The translations under genes were made by a program, and so were the position numbers. A stretch of DNA of 64,000 nt from Albula goreensis (lineage: Eukaryota; Chordata; Actinopteri; Albuliformes; Albulidae), in the NCBI GenBank assembly GCA_022829145.1, contig CM040755.1:10859563-10923562 (forward strand). Direction: 5' to 3'. The notes under the pieces are model-generated. The model was not told where the DNA came from, searched no databases, and saw only the letters and a list, made by a program, of their open reading frames with translations. The first letter of the stretch is position 1; every line of letters starts with the position of its first letter. Positions 48,001 through 57,296 of the stretch are shown one piece after another.

Positions 48001-48098
48001 TTGGTGAGGAAATCTGTTTCATTCAAATCCTCAAGGTCCAACAGGTTGGAATTGGGGAAAAGTTTCTCCGAGTTGAAGTTGTCCAAAATTGCGTCCAT
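11462..48098 (-). CDS. creb3l1: creb3l1 (OASIS): ER-anchored bZIP transcription factor, whole gene, 12 coding exons
   Basis: In this family the protein sits in the ER membrane. On stress it moves to the Golgi, is cut by S1P and S2P, and its N-terminal bZIP half enters the nucleus and activates CRE/UPRE-type promoters, classically secretory-pathway and collagen genes in bone-forming cells. Joined exons are 102, 205, 170, 79, 158, 150, 59, 69, 100, 127, 249 and 37 bases. Visible parts, by residue: acidic/hydrophobic N-terminus 1-100; ψKxE motifs at 119-122 and 170-173; Pro/Ser stretch 192-225; basic region 279-299 with N287-x7-R295; zipper heptads L305, Y312, L319, L326, L333, L340; membrane helix about 361-378; S1P motif R410-S-L-L413; N-R-T sequon at 474. 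The YVECLEKK zipper start and MDAILDNF N-terminus favour creb3l1 over creb3l2. Modelled length is about 501 residues, against roughly 520 recalled for human. One base appears to be missing in exon 11, so the printed frame stops at residue 462. Confidence 0.95.
11783..12031 (-). CDS. creb3l1: creb3l1 exon 11 (luminal tail, S1P site), with an apparent one-base frameshift
   Basis: Opens [10 protein letters not shown]410-S-L-L413 is the site-1-protease motif that allows Golgi cleavage. The frame set by upstream exons runs to DTNDWEG and then to a TGA at 11864-11862. A different frame encodes the family-like [12 protein letters not shown], an N-R-T glycosylation sequon, and [11 protein letters not shown] up to the donor GTGAGA. 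Restoring one base, most simply in the G5 run at 11933-11937, joins the two frames and gives the phase needed by exon 12. The shift must lie between 11946 and 11864. An indel error in a homopolymer, a real allele and a fixed truncation cannot be told apart here. Confidence 0.88.
12032..14298 (-). other. creb3l1 intron 10 (2.3 kb)
   Basis: GT-AG intron. It contains a three-copy minisatellite (13192-13260) and a near-consensus X-box (12482-12495). The open frames at 12396-12918 (plus) and 13861-14235 (minus) have no recognisable domain. Confidence 0.78.
13192..13260 (+). repeat. Three-copy minisatellite, 22-24 bp unit
   Basis: Three tandem copies beginning TAGTCATT and ending in an AGTC/CAGAC-type block, starting at 13192, 13214 and 13238, in intron 10. 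Copies differ at a few positions. Confidence 0.85.
14299..14425 (-). CDS. creb3l1: creb3l1 exon 10 (transmembrane helix)
   Basis: Encodes residues 365-406 plus one base of codon 407. It begins [20 protein letters not shown]. The hydrophobic stretch with exon 9 (about 361-378) is the single membrane span cut by S2P in this family; the P-C-L-P just after it is typical. VYTASQ follows in the lumen. The acceptor is CTCTGCCAG; the donor is GTACGT. A SINE fragment lies about 90 bases upstream of the acceptor, in intron 9. Confidence 0.95.
14512..14645 (+). mobile_element. Internally deleted tRNA-derived SINE fragment
   Basis: The plus strand shows a degenerate tRNA-like half with a B-box-like GGGTTTCATTCCGAGG, then GGCAATTGTACCCTTGA, then directly AATGGATGAAAGTGTCCACTAAATGCC, which matches the tail of teleost SINEs. 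The middle of the usual unit is missing. It lies antisense in intron 9, roughly 90 bases upstream of the exon 10 acceptor. Confidence 0.55.
15088..15187 (-). CDS. creb3l1: creb3l1 exon 9 (end of zipper, start of membrane segment)
   Basis: Completes codon 331 and encodes residues 332-364. It finishes the zipper ([13 protein letters not shown], heptads L333 and L340), then a short basic linker (GKVPRSCK) and STQTGTCLM entering the membrane helix. The TQTGTCLM block is conserved between CREB3L1 and CREB3L2. The acceptor is CTGTTAG; the donor is GTAAAT, phase 0. Confidence 0.94.
15700..15750 (+). repeat. Imperfect CA-rich microsatellite
   Basis: Interrupted CACACA/CATACA tract in intron 8. Confidence 0.88.
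18542..18561 (+). repeat. A20 homopolymer
   Basis: 20 A residues in intron 8. Confidence 0.97.
20779..20847 (-). CDS. creb3l1: creb3l1 exon 8 (leucine zipper)
   Basis: Completes codon 308 and encodes residues 309-330 plus two bases of codon 331: [22 protein letters not shown]. It supplies zipper heptad positions Y312, L319 and L326. The acceptor is TCCTGCAG; the donor is GTGAGG. The 5.6-kb intron 8 follows. Confidence 0.95.
21187..21245 (-). CDS. creb3l1: creb3l1 exon 7 (basic region)
   Basis: Only 59 bases. It encodes residues 289-307 plus two bases of codon 308, [19 protein letters not shown](K). This gives the second half of the DNA-binding basic region, with R295 completing N-x7-R, and the first zipper leucine, L305. 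The acceptor is CTCCTCAG; the donor is GTGAGC. The introns on either side are short (173 and 339 bases), forming a compact bZIP exon cluster. YVECLEKK separates this gene from creb3l2. Confidence 0.95.
21419..21568 (-). CDS. creb3l1: creb3l1 exon 6 (pre-basic and start of basic region)
   Basis: Encodes exactly 50 codons, residues 239-288, from KLQGTSGPL through [17 protein letters not shown] to [10 protein letters not shown]. The block before the basic region is a CREB3-family hallmark and nearly invariant in vertebrates. The acceptor is CTCTGCAG and the donor GTAGCC, both phase 0. The basic region is split between this exon and exon 7 right after N287-K288; N287 is the DNA-contacting asparagine of the bZIP signature. 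Confidence 0.96.
21898..21922 (+). repeat. (TAA)n tract
   Basis: TAATAATAG(TAA)n in intron 5, one interruption. Confidence 0.9.
22560..22660 (+). repeat. Imperfect CA-rich microsatellite
   Basis: Interrupted CA/CATGCA tract of about 100 bases in intron 5. Confidence 0.88.
23148..23305 (-). CDS. creb3l1: creb3l1 exon 5
   Basis: Completes codon 186 (GAG) and encodes residues 187-238. The acceptor is ATTACAG; the donor is a near-perfect GTAAGT after TAPH, phase 0. It contains the CREB3L1/CREB3L2 hallmark [19 protein letters not shown] at about 191-209, followed by a proline/serine-rich stretch ending SSPLLTAPH. The segment is dense in S/T-P sites, so regulatory phosphorylation is plausible but inferred. 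Overlapping open frames on both strands here are compositional shadows. Confidence 0.95.
23306..26142 (-). other. creb3l1 intron 4 (2.8 kb)
   Basis: GT-AG intron. A G-rich stretch at 23908-23939 on the plus strand has four or more G-runs and could fold as a quadruplex. Otherwise unremarkable. Confidence 0.78.
26143..26221 (-). CDS. creb3l1: creb3l1 exon 4
   Basis: Encodes residues 160-185 plus one base of codon 186. The acceptor is CTTCTTCAG; the donor is GTAGGT. It carries the family-conserved [12 protein letters not shown] block. IKAE at residues 170-173 is a ψKxE SUMO-type motif. The small size (79 bases) and phase (0 in, 1 out) join cleanly to exons 3 and 5. Confidence 0.93.
26222..28191 (-). 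other. creb3l1 intron 3 (2.0 kb)
   Basis: GT-AG intron between two phase-0 boundaries. I see no repeat, gene or motif of note in it. Confidence 0.78.
28192..28361 (-). CDS. creb3l1: creb3l1 exon 3
   Basis: Completes codon 103 and encodes residues 104-159. The acceptor is TCTTTCCAG; the donor GTAAAA comes after ...PPEDM, phase 0. It contains [16 protein letters not shown], whose VKQE at residues 119-122 fits the SUMO-acceptor consensus. A proline/alanine-rich, low-complexity linker follows. The opposite strand has a 137-codon open frame (28048-28461), which is a shadow of this GC-rich exon. Confidence 0.92.
28601..28840 (+). mobile_element. tRNA-derived SINE fragment, teleost type
   Basis: The plus strand shows a B-box-like GCAGGTTCAATTC, then ATCCTTGAGCAAG and TTGCTTCAGTAAA, then GTAAGTCACTCTGGATAAGG, and finally GTGTCTGCTAAATG. 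This order is that of the widespread fish SINE/V-SINE-like unit. The A-box half is decayed. About 34 bases are inserted between the GGATAAGGGC and GTCTGCTAAATG parts, with an internal GAATG(C/T)AATTAAA duplication. It lies antisense in intron 2, about 240 bases upstream of exon 3. The family name is not certain. Confidence 0.7.
29339..29388 (+). repeat. (TG)25 microsatellite
   Basis: Fifty bases of uninterrupted TG in creb3l1 intron 2. A shorter TG run follows at about 29438-29450. The open frames crossing it are artefacts of the repeat. Confidence 0.98.
29630..29647 (+). repeat. A18 homopolymer
   Basis: 18 A residues in intron 2. Confidence 0.97.
31177..31219 (+). repeat. (CA)21 microsatellite
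   Basis: An uninterrupted CA tract of 43 bases in intron 2, preceded by a C7 run. Confidence 0.98.
31559..31591 (+). repeat. (AC)16 microsatellite
   Basis: Pure AC repeat in intron 2, about 340 bases from the previous CA tract. Confidence 0.98.
32567..32771 (-). CDS. creb3l1: creb3l1 exon 2
   Basis: Encodes residues 35-102 plus one base of codon 103. The acceptor follows a pyrimidine-rich stretch ending in CCCACAG; the donor is GTCAGT after GCAG. The exon contains the acidic/aromatic [10 protein letters not shown] and PLLDMELD segments and the strongly conserved [18 protein letters not shown] block of the CREB3L1 activation region. An IKMD motif at residues 96-99 resembles a SUMO acceptor with Asp in place of Glu. 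A GTGCAG donor five bases upstream is possible but would break the phase of exon 3. Confidence 0.94.
33024..33050 (+). repeat. A27 homopolymer
   Basis: 27 A residues followed by CTTTTTT in intron 1. No retroposon body is recognisable upstream of it. Confidence 0.97.
33975..33982. promoter_or_regulatory. Full CRE octamer
   Basis: TGACGTCA in intron 1, the palindromic element bound by CREB/ATF factors and by CREB3-family bZIP proteins. Function in this place is inferred. Confidence 0.4.
34385..34429. repeat. 45-bp near-perfect palindrome
   Basis: Two 22-base arms around one central base (34407), with 21 of 22 pairs complementary. The single mismatch is A34400 against C34414, which becomes a U-G wobble on the creb3l1 (minus) transcript. 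It sits in intron 1. Confidence 0.95.
36217..36230. promoter_or_regulatory. RFX-type X-box
   Basis: GTTGCCATGGAAAC fits the GTHNYYATRRNAAC X-box consensus completely and is the form most enriched in vertebrate conserved non-coding DNA. Intron 1. Binding is inferred. Confidence 0.55.
47997..48098 (-). CDS. creb3l1: creb3l1 exon 1 (coding part), start codon
   Basis: Encodes residues 1-34, beginning [15 protein letters not shown]. The ATG sits in a strong Kozak context (A at -3, G at +4). An in-frame TAA lies about 30 bases upstream, so the start is not expected to extend. The donor is GTAGGT at 47996-47991, phase 0. The acidic [11 protein letters not shown] stretch is the start of the family's N-terminal activation region. 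Intron 1, which follows, is about 15.2 kb. Confidence 0.93.
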
Positions 48099-48291
48099 GG
48101 TAACGATGTTTTTAGTTTTAACTGTTATTCACTTCGGCTTTAATAATTTAAAAAAATAACAGTTTTCACAATAGCGTGAAACCGCAATGAAAATTCAAAT
48201 CTATTTTGTGTAATATCCGGAAATGCTCCTCTTAAAGAATACTGTATAATTTCTGTAGAAATCAGGTTAAATGTGGATTTTCACGTTTATT

Positions 48292-48298
48292 TTTTATA
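48292..48298 (-). promoter_or_regulatory. Candidate TATA box for creb3l1
   Basis: TATAAAA reads toward the gene about 195 bases upstream of the ATG, which would give a 5' UTR near 165 bases. The surrounding DNA is AT-rich, so a chance match is quite possible, and no CpG island is evident around exon 1. An ACGTG core on the same strand lies at 48480-48476. Confidence 0.25.
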
Positions 48299-48856
48299 TT
48301 TTTCTGTAAGTAATAGAACGAAGTCCTCCCTTGGTTCAGTCAAATCTGTCACATCCAGCTGCGGAAAGTCTCTAAGGAACAAATCATTTGATTAATATTC
48401 ATGTAAGTACCTCCCTAATGTCCTTTCCAACCCAAAATCTCCTCCCATCCTTTTTTTCTGATTTAAAGGGGACAGCACGTACTATCGTAAACCGGATATG
48501 TTATTGCGCTGTCTATCTCGACCCCTTTCTCTTTCTGCATTTTCAGTTTGACACAAAGCTTTATTTTTGGCCACAGAAAATAACATTCGATTCGAAACGT
48601 CAGTCTACCCGTGAATGAACTTCTTGCGTAGCAGACGGCATCAAATGAACGTACTCAGTGCTGTACATACCAAAAAACTAAAGACATAAACAGACATAGT
48701 CCTTACATAGAATAAGGTGCGTATACGTTATATAGGGCGTATATGGATACAGAGCAGGCAAAAGCATGAATGAATAAAATTAAACGTGACAATGGAAAAA
48801 CAGTTCCAGAATAAAATTGAAACAACCAGTAAACTATAGAGGTGTAAAACTGTGAC

Positions 48857-48881
48857 AAATAAATAAGTAAATAAATAAATA
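48857..48881 (+). repeat. (AAAT)n tract
   Basis: About six imperfect AAAT/AAGT units, roughly 760 bases upstream of the creb3l1 ATG. Confidence 0.85.
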
Positions 48882-51082
48882 CGTTTGATGGTAGCTCTGC
48901 ACCAGACGGGTGTTCAATTATGTTATGCATTAATGAGTCTAATCAATGTCGTCATGAATGGAAATGACTCTCCTAGTTTTCACTGGCAGGGAGCAAAATC
49001 TGCAGCCTGACACTGCCAAAGCAAATACAACTAAAATGAAAACACAATGCATTGTCACACAAAAGAGTAGACCCTTCACTCTTTCTTCACATTTGATTTA
49101 GTGTAATGAATGACATTAATGTCTCTGTTTATGCCATATTTTTGTTCTTTTATACAGTCAGTCCCTTAAAATATATTTGTATAACTACATTCTCAAGGTG
49201 ATTTCAAGGCGCTGCCTCCAATCGGCTTTTGACTTTCCTTCTGTTCCAAAGTTAATATGTCAGAGCTGTGTGACACGATATGGGGTTTTTGATTCAACAC
49301 CTCAGTAAGTCCAGCAAATCAGTGGAATCCGCTGTACATATAGACTCAACTGTCCTGCATTCTGGCTCATGGGTAGAGACTCTAGTCACAAATTCTTGGT
49401 TCCTGGAGATTCATTGGGAATTGTGAAGTAAATACACAATAGTCCATCATTATTATACTCCATTTGTTTCTATATTTGTCCTTTATATAATACCATCTCT
49501 GCTTTGGAAGTGTTCACATTCCTCACTTGAAAGGCAGGTGTGGTTAAAAATAAGAGCACCGACGTCAGTCAGCAGAACAGAAACATTTGTTTGATTGAGA
49601 GTGAGGCTACGGGCTTGACAAATGATGTGTTTAGAGTAGCACGCAGTGCTCCATGCCTTTGATGCGCTGTGTGAAATTGGATGAGCAACCGGCTGCATCT
49701 GCAGCCCAGAGATGCTACATTAATATATGGCTGTGGTGAGTCAGGCAGTTGCAGCAAACACTAATTAAGACGCGTCACTCTATCGCTGCGCAAATCTGTG
49801 GATCAGCTGCATACAGAAATTGTGGGAGGGAGAATTATTATTTATTGTGTTCCCTTGAATAGTGTTATAATAAGAACTGTGGATTGGTAAGGATGCTTAA
49901 TGCTCCATGAATGAGAATAACTATAATAATGCATGGAATCTGTGGTGATTTATCATTTAAATGCCAATCAGCGTTTGTGCATCCGAGCTAGTTTTTTTTC
50001 CTCTGTAACCAGCTTATCTAGACTGAATGAGTGTTGGAACCTATGGAAGGGTCAGGTTAAGTAGCATAAACTTTTAGTAGATTGTTACAGGCATTAAACA
50101 TAAAGTAGTTCTGTGAGTAGAAGTGGAACAGAGGTTGCGTATCATAAATAAAAAAGCCACTGTCACCAGCTGACTGTAACTGGGACCATGGTACATGTAC
50201 ATTTGATTTGATCTACAAGGAAATGACAAGGGAAGTTCTGAAACATCAACTTTGCAATAGAAGCAAAGTCAATATCAGATTTGAGGCAGTTCCATGAAAT
50301 CTCCTTGAAAATTCAGGACAGCAATCAACAACTACACAGGGAAACCAACACCCCCCTTTTTTCTGTTTACCACACAAGGAACAGCATCATTTACACCTCT
50401 TCCATGTGGCAAAAGTACACCGCATGTGTTCAAAGGGTAAAGCAGGTCTGCCATTTCTTGTGTAAACTACCTCAGACATTAACAATTTACACAAGGGTGG
50501 TTGAATTCACAAGCTTTTTCTGGTTTGTTGAGAGGCAGAAAGCTGAGTTACACCTCTAGTTCATTGTCTGAACCAAGAGGTGGACATCTGATCCTGAGAA
50601 CTGTTCCATTCCTAAGGCCCTGTGTCCTTGTTGGGTTTCCAGTTCCCCAGCTAGTGCTACCATGTAAATGGGTTCAATGCTTTATCCCCTCAGGTCCAGT
50701 TTTGGTTAGAGCTTGTGCAACACAATCATCTTTAAACCTGTCTCTGGATATAACAGGCAAGAAAATGACACATTTGGCTGCTGGGTGGCTAATGCTGTTG
50801 AGTGTGTGGTTGGGCCCCATGGTGTGGACCATGCCATTGCCTGTTTATCCATAGCTCCTCTCAGGGAGAATCAGAACCAATCAACAGGGATTGCTGTTCA
50901 ATGCTCATCAGTGATTGGTCAGGGACCCATAGACAGCACTATATGCACACAAAGGAGCCTTCTTCCAGCTCATGTCTTTGCATGCTCAGCCTGTGGACCG
51001 CCTTGAGAAAATCATTTGTTCAGGAGGAGAGCGCATCCCTGTCAGCAATCTTCCAAATAGATAACACAACAGCAGGGGTTGC

Positions 51083-51104
51083 AGCCATGATCATGATCAT
51101 GGCT
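51083..51104. repeat. 22-bp perfect palindrome
   Basis: AGCCATGATCATGATCATGG followed by CT is its own reverse complement, built on a tandem GATCAT core. It lies in the 5' flank. Confidence 0.95.
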
Positions 51105-54100
51105 TGTGTATGAGATTAGGAATTCCAAACTGGGAGGGAAAAAAAGAGGAAATGCATTCAAATGAGAGGCATTCAAAAGGCAAGGAATTATTAAAGAAGT
51201 GAGCAACAATAATCAAAAGTAAACACAAAACCCAAAATTTACAACTAAAAAGTGAATATTTTTTGGGCACAAAACTCAAGACTGCACTAAAATGCCTGCA
51301 AAATGCTTTTGGCCTCTCTTCAGGAAGCACACTGTACCTGTCAGTGATTCATAGCCTCAGTGTTACAGGTTCCTGCACGGAAAGGATTATAAATTGTTTC
51401 CCAATTGTTCAAATTTAGAATTTGAATGTGTTTATTTTTCTAGCTGGGTGAACTGCCTAAGTTGCATAGGGTTTTGGCTGGGCCAAAAACAGCTAAGTTC
51501 CTTCTGGCTGGCAAATGCACATATTGCTTTCAAACAATCCCTGGTTCAGCAGCAGCAATGCAGTTGAAACTGACACTTTGTTTCAACAAAATGAGTTAAT
51601 TATCCCTAATGGTGAACATACTTTAAATATCTGGAAATTTCATGCCATATGATGAAGTCATAACCATTGAAAGTAAAATAGCACCAGCAATGTTGTGATT
51701 GCTCTTAATTGCATTTAAAATTCCTCTGTGCAGGAGCAATGGAGAAACATGGCAAGACCAGACATGACATCAGGCAGCTAGTTTTTTTATTTTTTACCAG
51801 CCTTACTCTTGAATGCCTTATCTTGGATAGTTTTAAAACTTACAAGCACTATAATAGTTGCTTCATTAATCCCAAATCTGCAGTTATAGAACTTGCTCTT
51901 TAAATAACATTTAATGCAACATTTCTTTTATAACAGTGGCACTGCTGGATATCTTAATTAAATGTGTTCACCTACTGTACCACCAGTCAGTGGCTTGAGT
52001 TATACATGATGTGAAGAATGAGTCAGTGTACCCACAAATACTAATAATTGTGAATAGAGATGATGAGAAATAGAGCAGACATGGCACAGCCAAATTCTGA
52101 TATCAGGGGAAAATCATGACACCTCTAATAATAAGTAATAATTAGGATCTGAAATATCAACTCCAATGAAATTTGCAACCTACTGTATGTTTGAATTTCT
52201 GTCAGTTCAGATAAATACCTTGGGTGTGCTGTGGCTGTTTCACTGTCAAAGCACAGTATTTTAATGTATAATAAGCTGTCATGGTAACACAAACATCTGG
52301 CATACTCTCGCTTGTGGTGAGCATTTAACAGTGACAGCCTGTGGCTCTGTTTAACAGTGGAACTGAAGCAATCATGTACATTTGGATTTTCCTCCATACT
52401 GAATACATGTCAGTAATATTTCATAAAAGAGAACTCTCTCTCATTGAAGACCACCTCCACCTTGTTTATAGATCCATTACCTATCAAATTAAACAGACTT
52501 CAAAATCAAGGGCAGATCCTCTTTCACAATAAAACACAGAGCAGGAAGCAATGATCAAAGTAAAGCTTCTTTTTTGAGTGAAACAAGCTGTCAAAACCAA
52601 CTGAGGCCTGTCTGGAACACAAATTAATGGAAGGACCTTGACTCCCATGGATTTTCCCACCCCAATCCCCATCCTCTATGTACCCCCTAATCCAAGTTGA
52701 GCAAGTCCAGGTCTTCCTTCTGCCCATTTTCAGAAACTGATCTACACCTCTTCAGCATTTCTGAAGACATTTCTAATTACTTCACATCAGTCTAACAAAA
52801 AAGAGTAAAGGTTTACTGTAAATGTACAGTAAACAGTGTTTTCACAGGGAGCCTGCATATATTCTAGCACTTCATACATCACCATGCAAGCTTAGAATTC
52901 AAAGTAAACCTCTGGCTCTTTGATCCTCACTGGGACACAGTAGCTATTCTCCAAGTGTGGAACCCTGGGAGATCTCACTTCAGAACAGCAAACTGTTAAC
53001 TACTAAGGTTGCTCTTCAGGGGAGACATGAGCAGGCAATCACAATATTTGAAGTATTACAATATTCAGCTTTTGGCATTACTTGGTATGATGAATTATGC
53101 ATGGCATTAAGTATAAACAGTATTCAGTGAGTAACATACAATAGATACAGTTGGGTATGTTTCACTTGGTAAAAGTGAAAAGGCTAGGCTAATGTAGTTA
53201 GTATTGGATCTCATGTTCTGGTATGAGCTCCTCTGGGTAAAGTGTGCTACAGCTTAACAATGCAGCCATAATACTGTAAGATTTAACTTTGTGGTATGGT
53301 TAAGTCACTGTAAAACTGAAGTGCTCTTGCAAGTTTGCTCAGTGAATGCTGCAGTATAGCTATTCACAGATTTCAATATTGGATGCATTTTTTATTTGCA
53401 GTATATTCCAAAACTGACATGAAAAGCTTTTGAAGAATAAAAAGCTTTTGACAGCTTTTCAAAAATAAAAATGGCTATTAGTATTACCTATCTCTTAACA
53501 GTGTACGTCCACTCACAGAGCTGAGCAAAAACACACAACCATTGTTTGGCTTTATTAAAACCTGGAAGACCTTTTCAACAAGTGATAAAAAAAATCCTAT
53601 TCACAAGATGCATTTGTGTTTCTTACTTTGTTTATTACATTAATGGATGTAAAAACTACAAATGCAATTCTTTTCTTTTTCTTAATGGCAAAATAAGATG
53701 TGGAAAAGGCCTCTGATCACAGGTTTGCTAAATTATCTACTGATACACTGGCGGCAGCAGGCTGCCCTTTTTTTACAATGTGATATATACAACACATATA
53801 TACAAAACCAAGCAACCAACAACAAAACTCACAGAGAAAATGTGACCAGATCGAATGTTGTTACTTGTAGCTATGCCTGATTTATATACACTGTACTGTC
53901 TTATAAATCAGAATTTAAACTCTGTGAATGTATTCATGTCATACATTTTTAAGTTTCTTAGACCACCATGTTCTTGTTTAAGATACTCCCTGAATTTGAT
54001 GCTTTTGATAAATTTAGACGTCAAATATTGTTTTCAAAATGTAATAATAATGCTGATATGACAAAACTGTCAAATATAAAGCATTAGACAAAACTAAACA

Positions 54101-57100
54101 AAGAGTTGTAATTTTATTCTCTGTTAATATCAAATGCTACCCTTTTGACCTCAACATTTTTCTGTAACATTGTCTTGAAATAGTTAAGATACAACTTACA
54201 AAACCCGCTTCTGAGGCCACTATATTACTTTGGAATTCCTTTCAAATTATGTTTAGCAAGTGTATACACACTGTGTAACATGGTTTAAGGTTGCAGTTGT
54301 CAAACCTGTTATTCTGGACAGCATCCACCTAAATTCAGCATGTCCCTCACTGGTTTTTGTATCACTCAGAATTTCCTCAAGTAAATAGAACTCTTTGCCC
54401 TGGTCATTTGACGACACCGCCAGGAGCTCACAAAAGGCTCCGAACTTCAACTTAGATTTTCTTCCCACACTCCTTTCTGTCCACTCAGAACAATGTATTA
54501 TGTAATTACAAACGGTGTGTAATTTAATTACGGGCAGAAACCCGACTCTGCGCAGGGGACTCATGGGAGAGTCAAACAGGGTGCACCCATGGCACTTTCT
54601 TGATTCTTTCAGAGACAAAGAGTCACGCACATAGAATTGTTATCAGGAGCAGTGGCCAAGATTCTGATTTCAATCCATTGTATTGGCAGGCCATCATGAT
54701 GACAAAAGGAGGTTGTTTCAGGAAAAACTTCACATCACTTTATATCACATGGTAGTTTCTCCTTTTCCTTATTCTATGTGCATCTTTCCATAAAATAATA
54801 AGGTTAAAATGACAAAATTTGAACTTTGAGGAAATGGCTCTCAAATTGATTCTTGGCCTTCAAAGATGTCTGGGGTCCGTCAGAGGTCCTGAGGCAGAAT
54901 TTCCACAAAGATGAGCATTGACTTCCCAAAGCCAGAGTCACATATGCGCATGCCCCCTGCGGCCGAGTGTTTGGATTGTCCTGTTTGTGAAAGTTAATCC
55001 CGGAGCTCATGTTTACCAACTCCAGGGATGCACGGCCCTTGGATCTGGCTCAGACCACAGCCCCATTCTCAAGGAGATTGGAAAGTGGTAGACACATAGT
55101 TGAAAGTGTAAATTAGTATTTACTCTGAGTATTGGTCCAATCTAATTCTGCCACTTTCCTTGATTGTCCCCTATCTTTCTTTTATTTAATTCATTGATTG
55201 CTCTAGTTTTTCTCTTTGTTCCAAAGCCCATATCAGTTTTGGTTAAACCATTCAGCCCCATTCCACCACTCTTTACAGCTGCATAAGATCCTCTACTGCT
55301 CAAAGATTTACTTACAGAGCTTGATCAGGACTTGAAGGGTTTATTGCATTTTTCATTGTAGGTCCTCTGTTTTGTAAAAGTCTCGACTGACAAGGGAAGG
55401 GCAGTAAAATGAACAAGGGCTGCTTGAGTTTTGGTGTTTTGAAGCAAATACAGCTGTTGTAAGCAAGAAATCTCTGGAGTTTTGATGTGCTTGGAAATCT
55501 GGGGAGTAAGAATGGTCATTCAGGTCATCCAGCAGAGCCATCAGCATTCATCCCATTTCTCAACATTGTCTCTTTATTGCTTTCTTCCCAAAACTCTGAA
55601 GTATTTTGACATTTTGTCTGCAGGTTTCTGCCAGCAATCAGACTCTCATGCAACAAACAAATTAATCCTGTCCTCAGGTAAAAGACATCTGCATCTTAAA
55701 TCTGCCCTCGATATGGTATTATTTATTGCCTGTAACCCGACGCCAGAACGGTTTCACCTTAATGAAAACGATGGAGAGAGATTAAGAGCGCCTGGTTGGT
55801 GGCGCTGATGTTGTCAGCGCATGGCATCCCTCTGGGGTGTTGCCGTTCCACCCCATAGAAATGCTCATTATCATCCTCCCGTGGTCTACAACATGCATAA
55901 CCAATTAGACAATTGCGTCTTAATTCCTTCTAAGAAGGCCTTATGAGCTGGTGAGAACAAGCAGGTCAATAAAATTAAGCCAGTAAACATCTTTAAAGTA
56001 TATGACCCAGGTATATAGAAATATGTTTCATAGCTGGTTATTTTGGACGTGCACCGCAGAAGGAGTCACTCATACCCTAAGCGCCTCATCCATTTTAAAG
56101 ACTGCTCCTCTGTCTCCCTGCTGGCTCACTCTGTGCTCTGTAATTACAGGCTGTGGAGAGAATGGGATGAGATTATACCCTATAACAGAACACAACTCGC
56201 TACAGTATTAAGCTAGCTAGATACACATTAAATCCAGAGGAGATTCCCCTCCCCTCAGAACCCCCCCATTCTAATTCCAGCCAGACCATATGGGTATGGG
56301 TTAAAGTTTCAGACAGACAATGTTTCATTTTCTCCTTTTATTTAGCTATTTTTACACCAGTTGTGGCTTTCTGAAAATTGCCATCATAAAATGTCCAATA
56401 CCAGGGTACTGAGCTTGAGTTAAACAAAGAAAATTATAGAAAACTGATTCTCTGTTTAATGTTTTGTTTATAAAAAAAGAATCGTAACAGACCAAAGCTA
56501 GAAACAGAGCTCTGTGTAAATGAATGGGGTAGGAGCATGGACATTCGTACCACAGCCAGTCCAGTGGGAGCTCGTTTTGTCTGCAGCCACTGCAGGTTTG
56601 ACAGGTGTACATTCTCTCCCACTTGTTTAATATCTTGAATTCTGTTTGCATGTGTGGGCAATGGAGTCATGTTTCAGCATTTCTGAATGAGGTAAATTCA
56701 AAACAGTCATCACCTTTCAGGCAGGTATAAATATCATAGAATGTATCACTACAGAGAGGAAAAAATGATATGACAAGGCCAAAATTGTAATCGGAGTAAA
56801 ACTGGAAAAACTGGCACAAGTTAGTTTAATTGAAGGGAATCACACACCCTTGAATGGTAAAACCCTCTGGGCCACCAAGCATAAATGAAAATACATTTGA
56901 TTCCACAGAATAAACCAAAGGAAACTGGTTTAATCTTGCACAATAACCATGTGACATGAAAAACAGTTATTGCACACCTTGTCCAAAATGTTTCCAGTTA
57001 TAATAATAGTTATTTATACAGTCCCTTGGAAAAACACCTTAAAAGTCATTCTCTTGAATACGGAAAATCATTAATGTGTGTCTCAATACCAATCATTGGG

Positions 57101-57242
57101 TTACAGTGATACGCAGGTGCAAGCACATGATACAGATGGGAGGAAGGAAGCTTGTGGGTTTTACAAAAGGCAGCTATGTTACAGGTAACAATAACCCCTG
57201 CTCCACTGGGTGCTGCAGGGGGACTCTGGACAAAGCCCAGTT

Positions 57243-57296
57243 GTGTAAAATGCCTTGGGCGACTGTAATTCAGGCGTTGTGATACCAATCAATGTA
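57243..57296 (+). mobile_element. Possible LINE (L2/CR1-like) or SINE 3' tail fragment
   Basis: GTGTAAAATGCCTTGGGCGA followed by CTGTAATTCAGGCGTTGTGATA resembles the fish LINE tail of the kind 'GTAAAGCGCCTTGGG ... AGGCGCTATATAAA'. Only about 50 bases are alignable by eye and no coding part is seen. Confidence 0.3.

Noticed and set aside
54253-54630. 125-codon open frame, minus strand, in the 5' flank
   Set aside because: Not low-complexity, so I looked at it twice, but no family is recognisable and no splice partners are apparent. Conservation data would decide.
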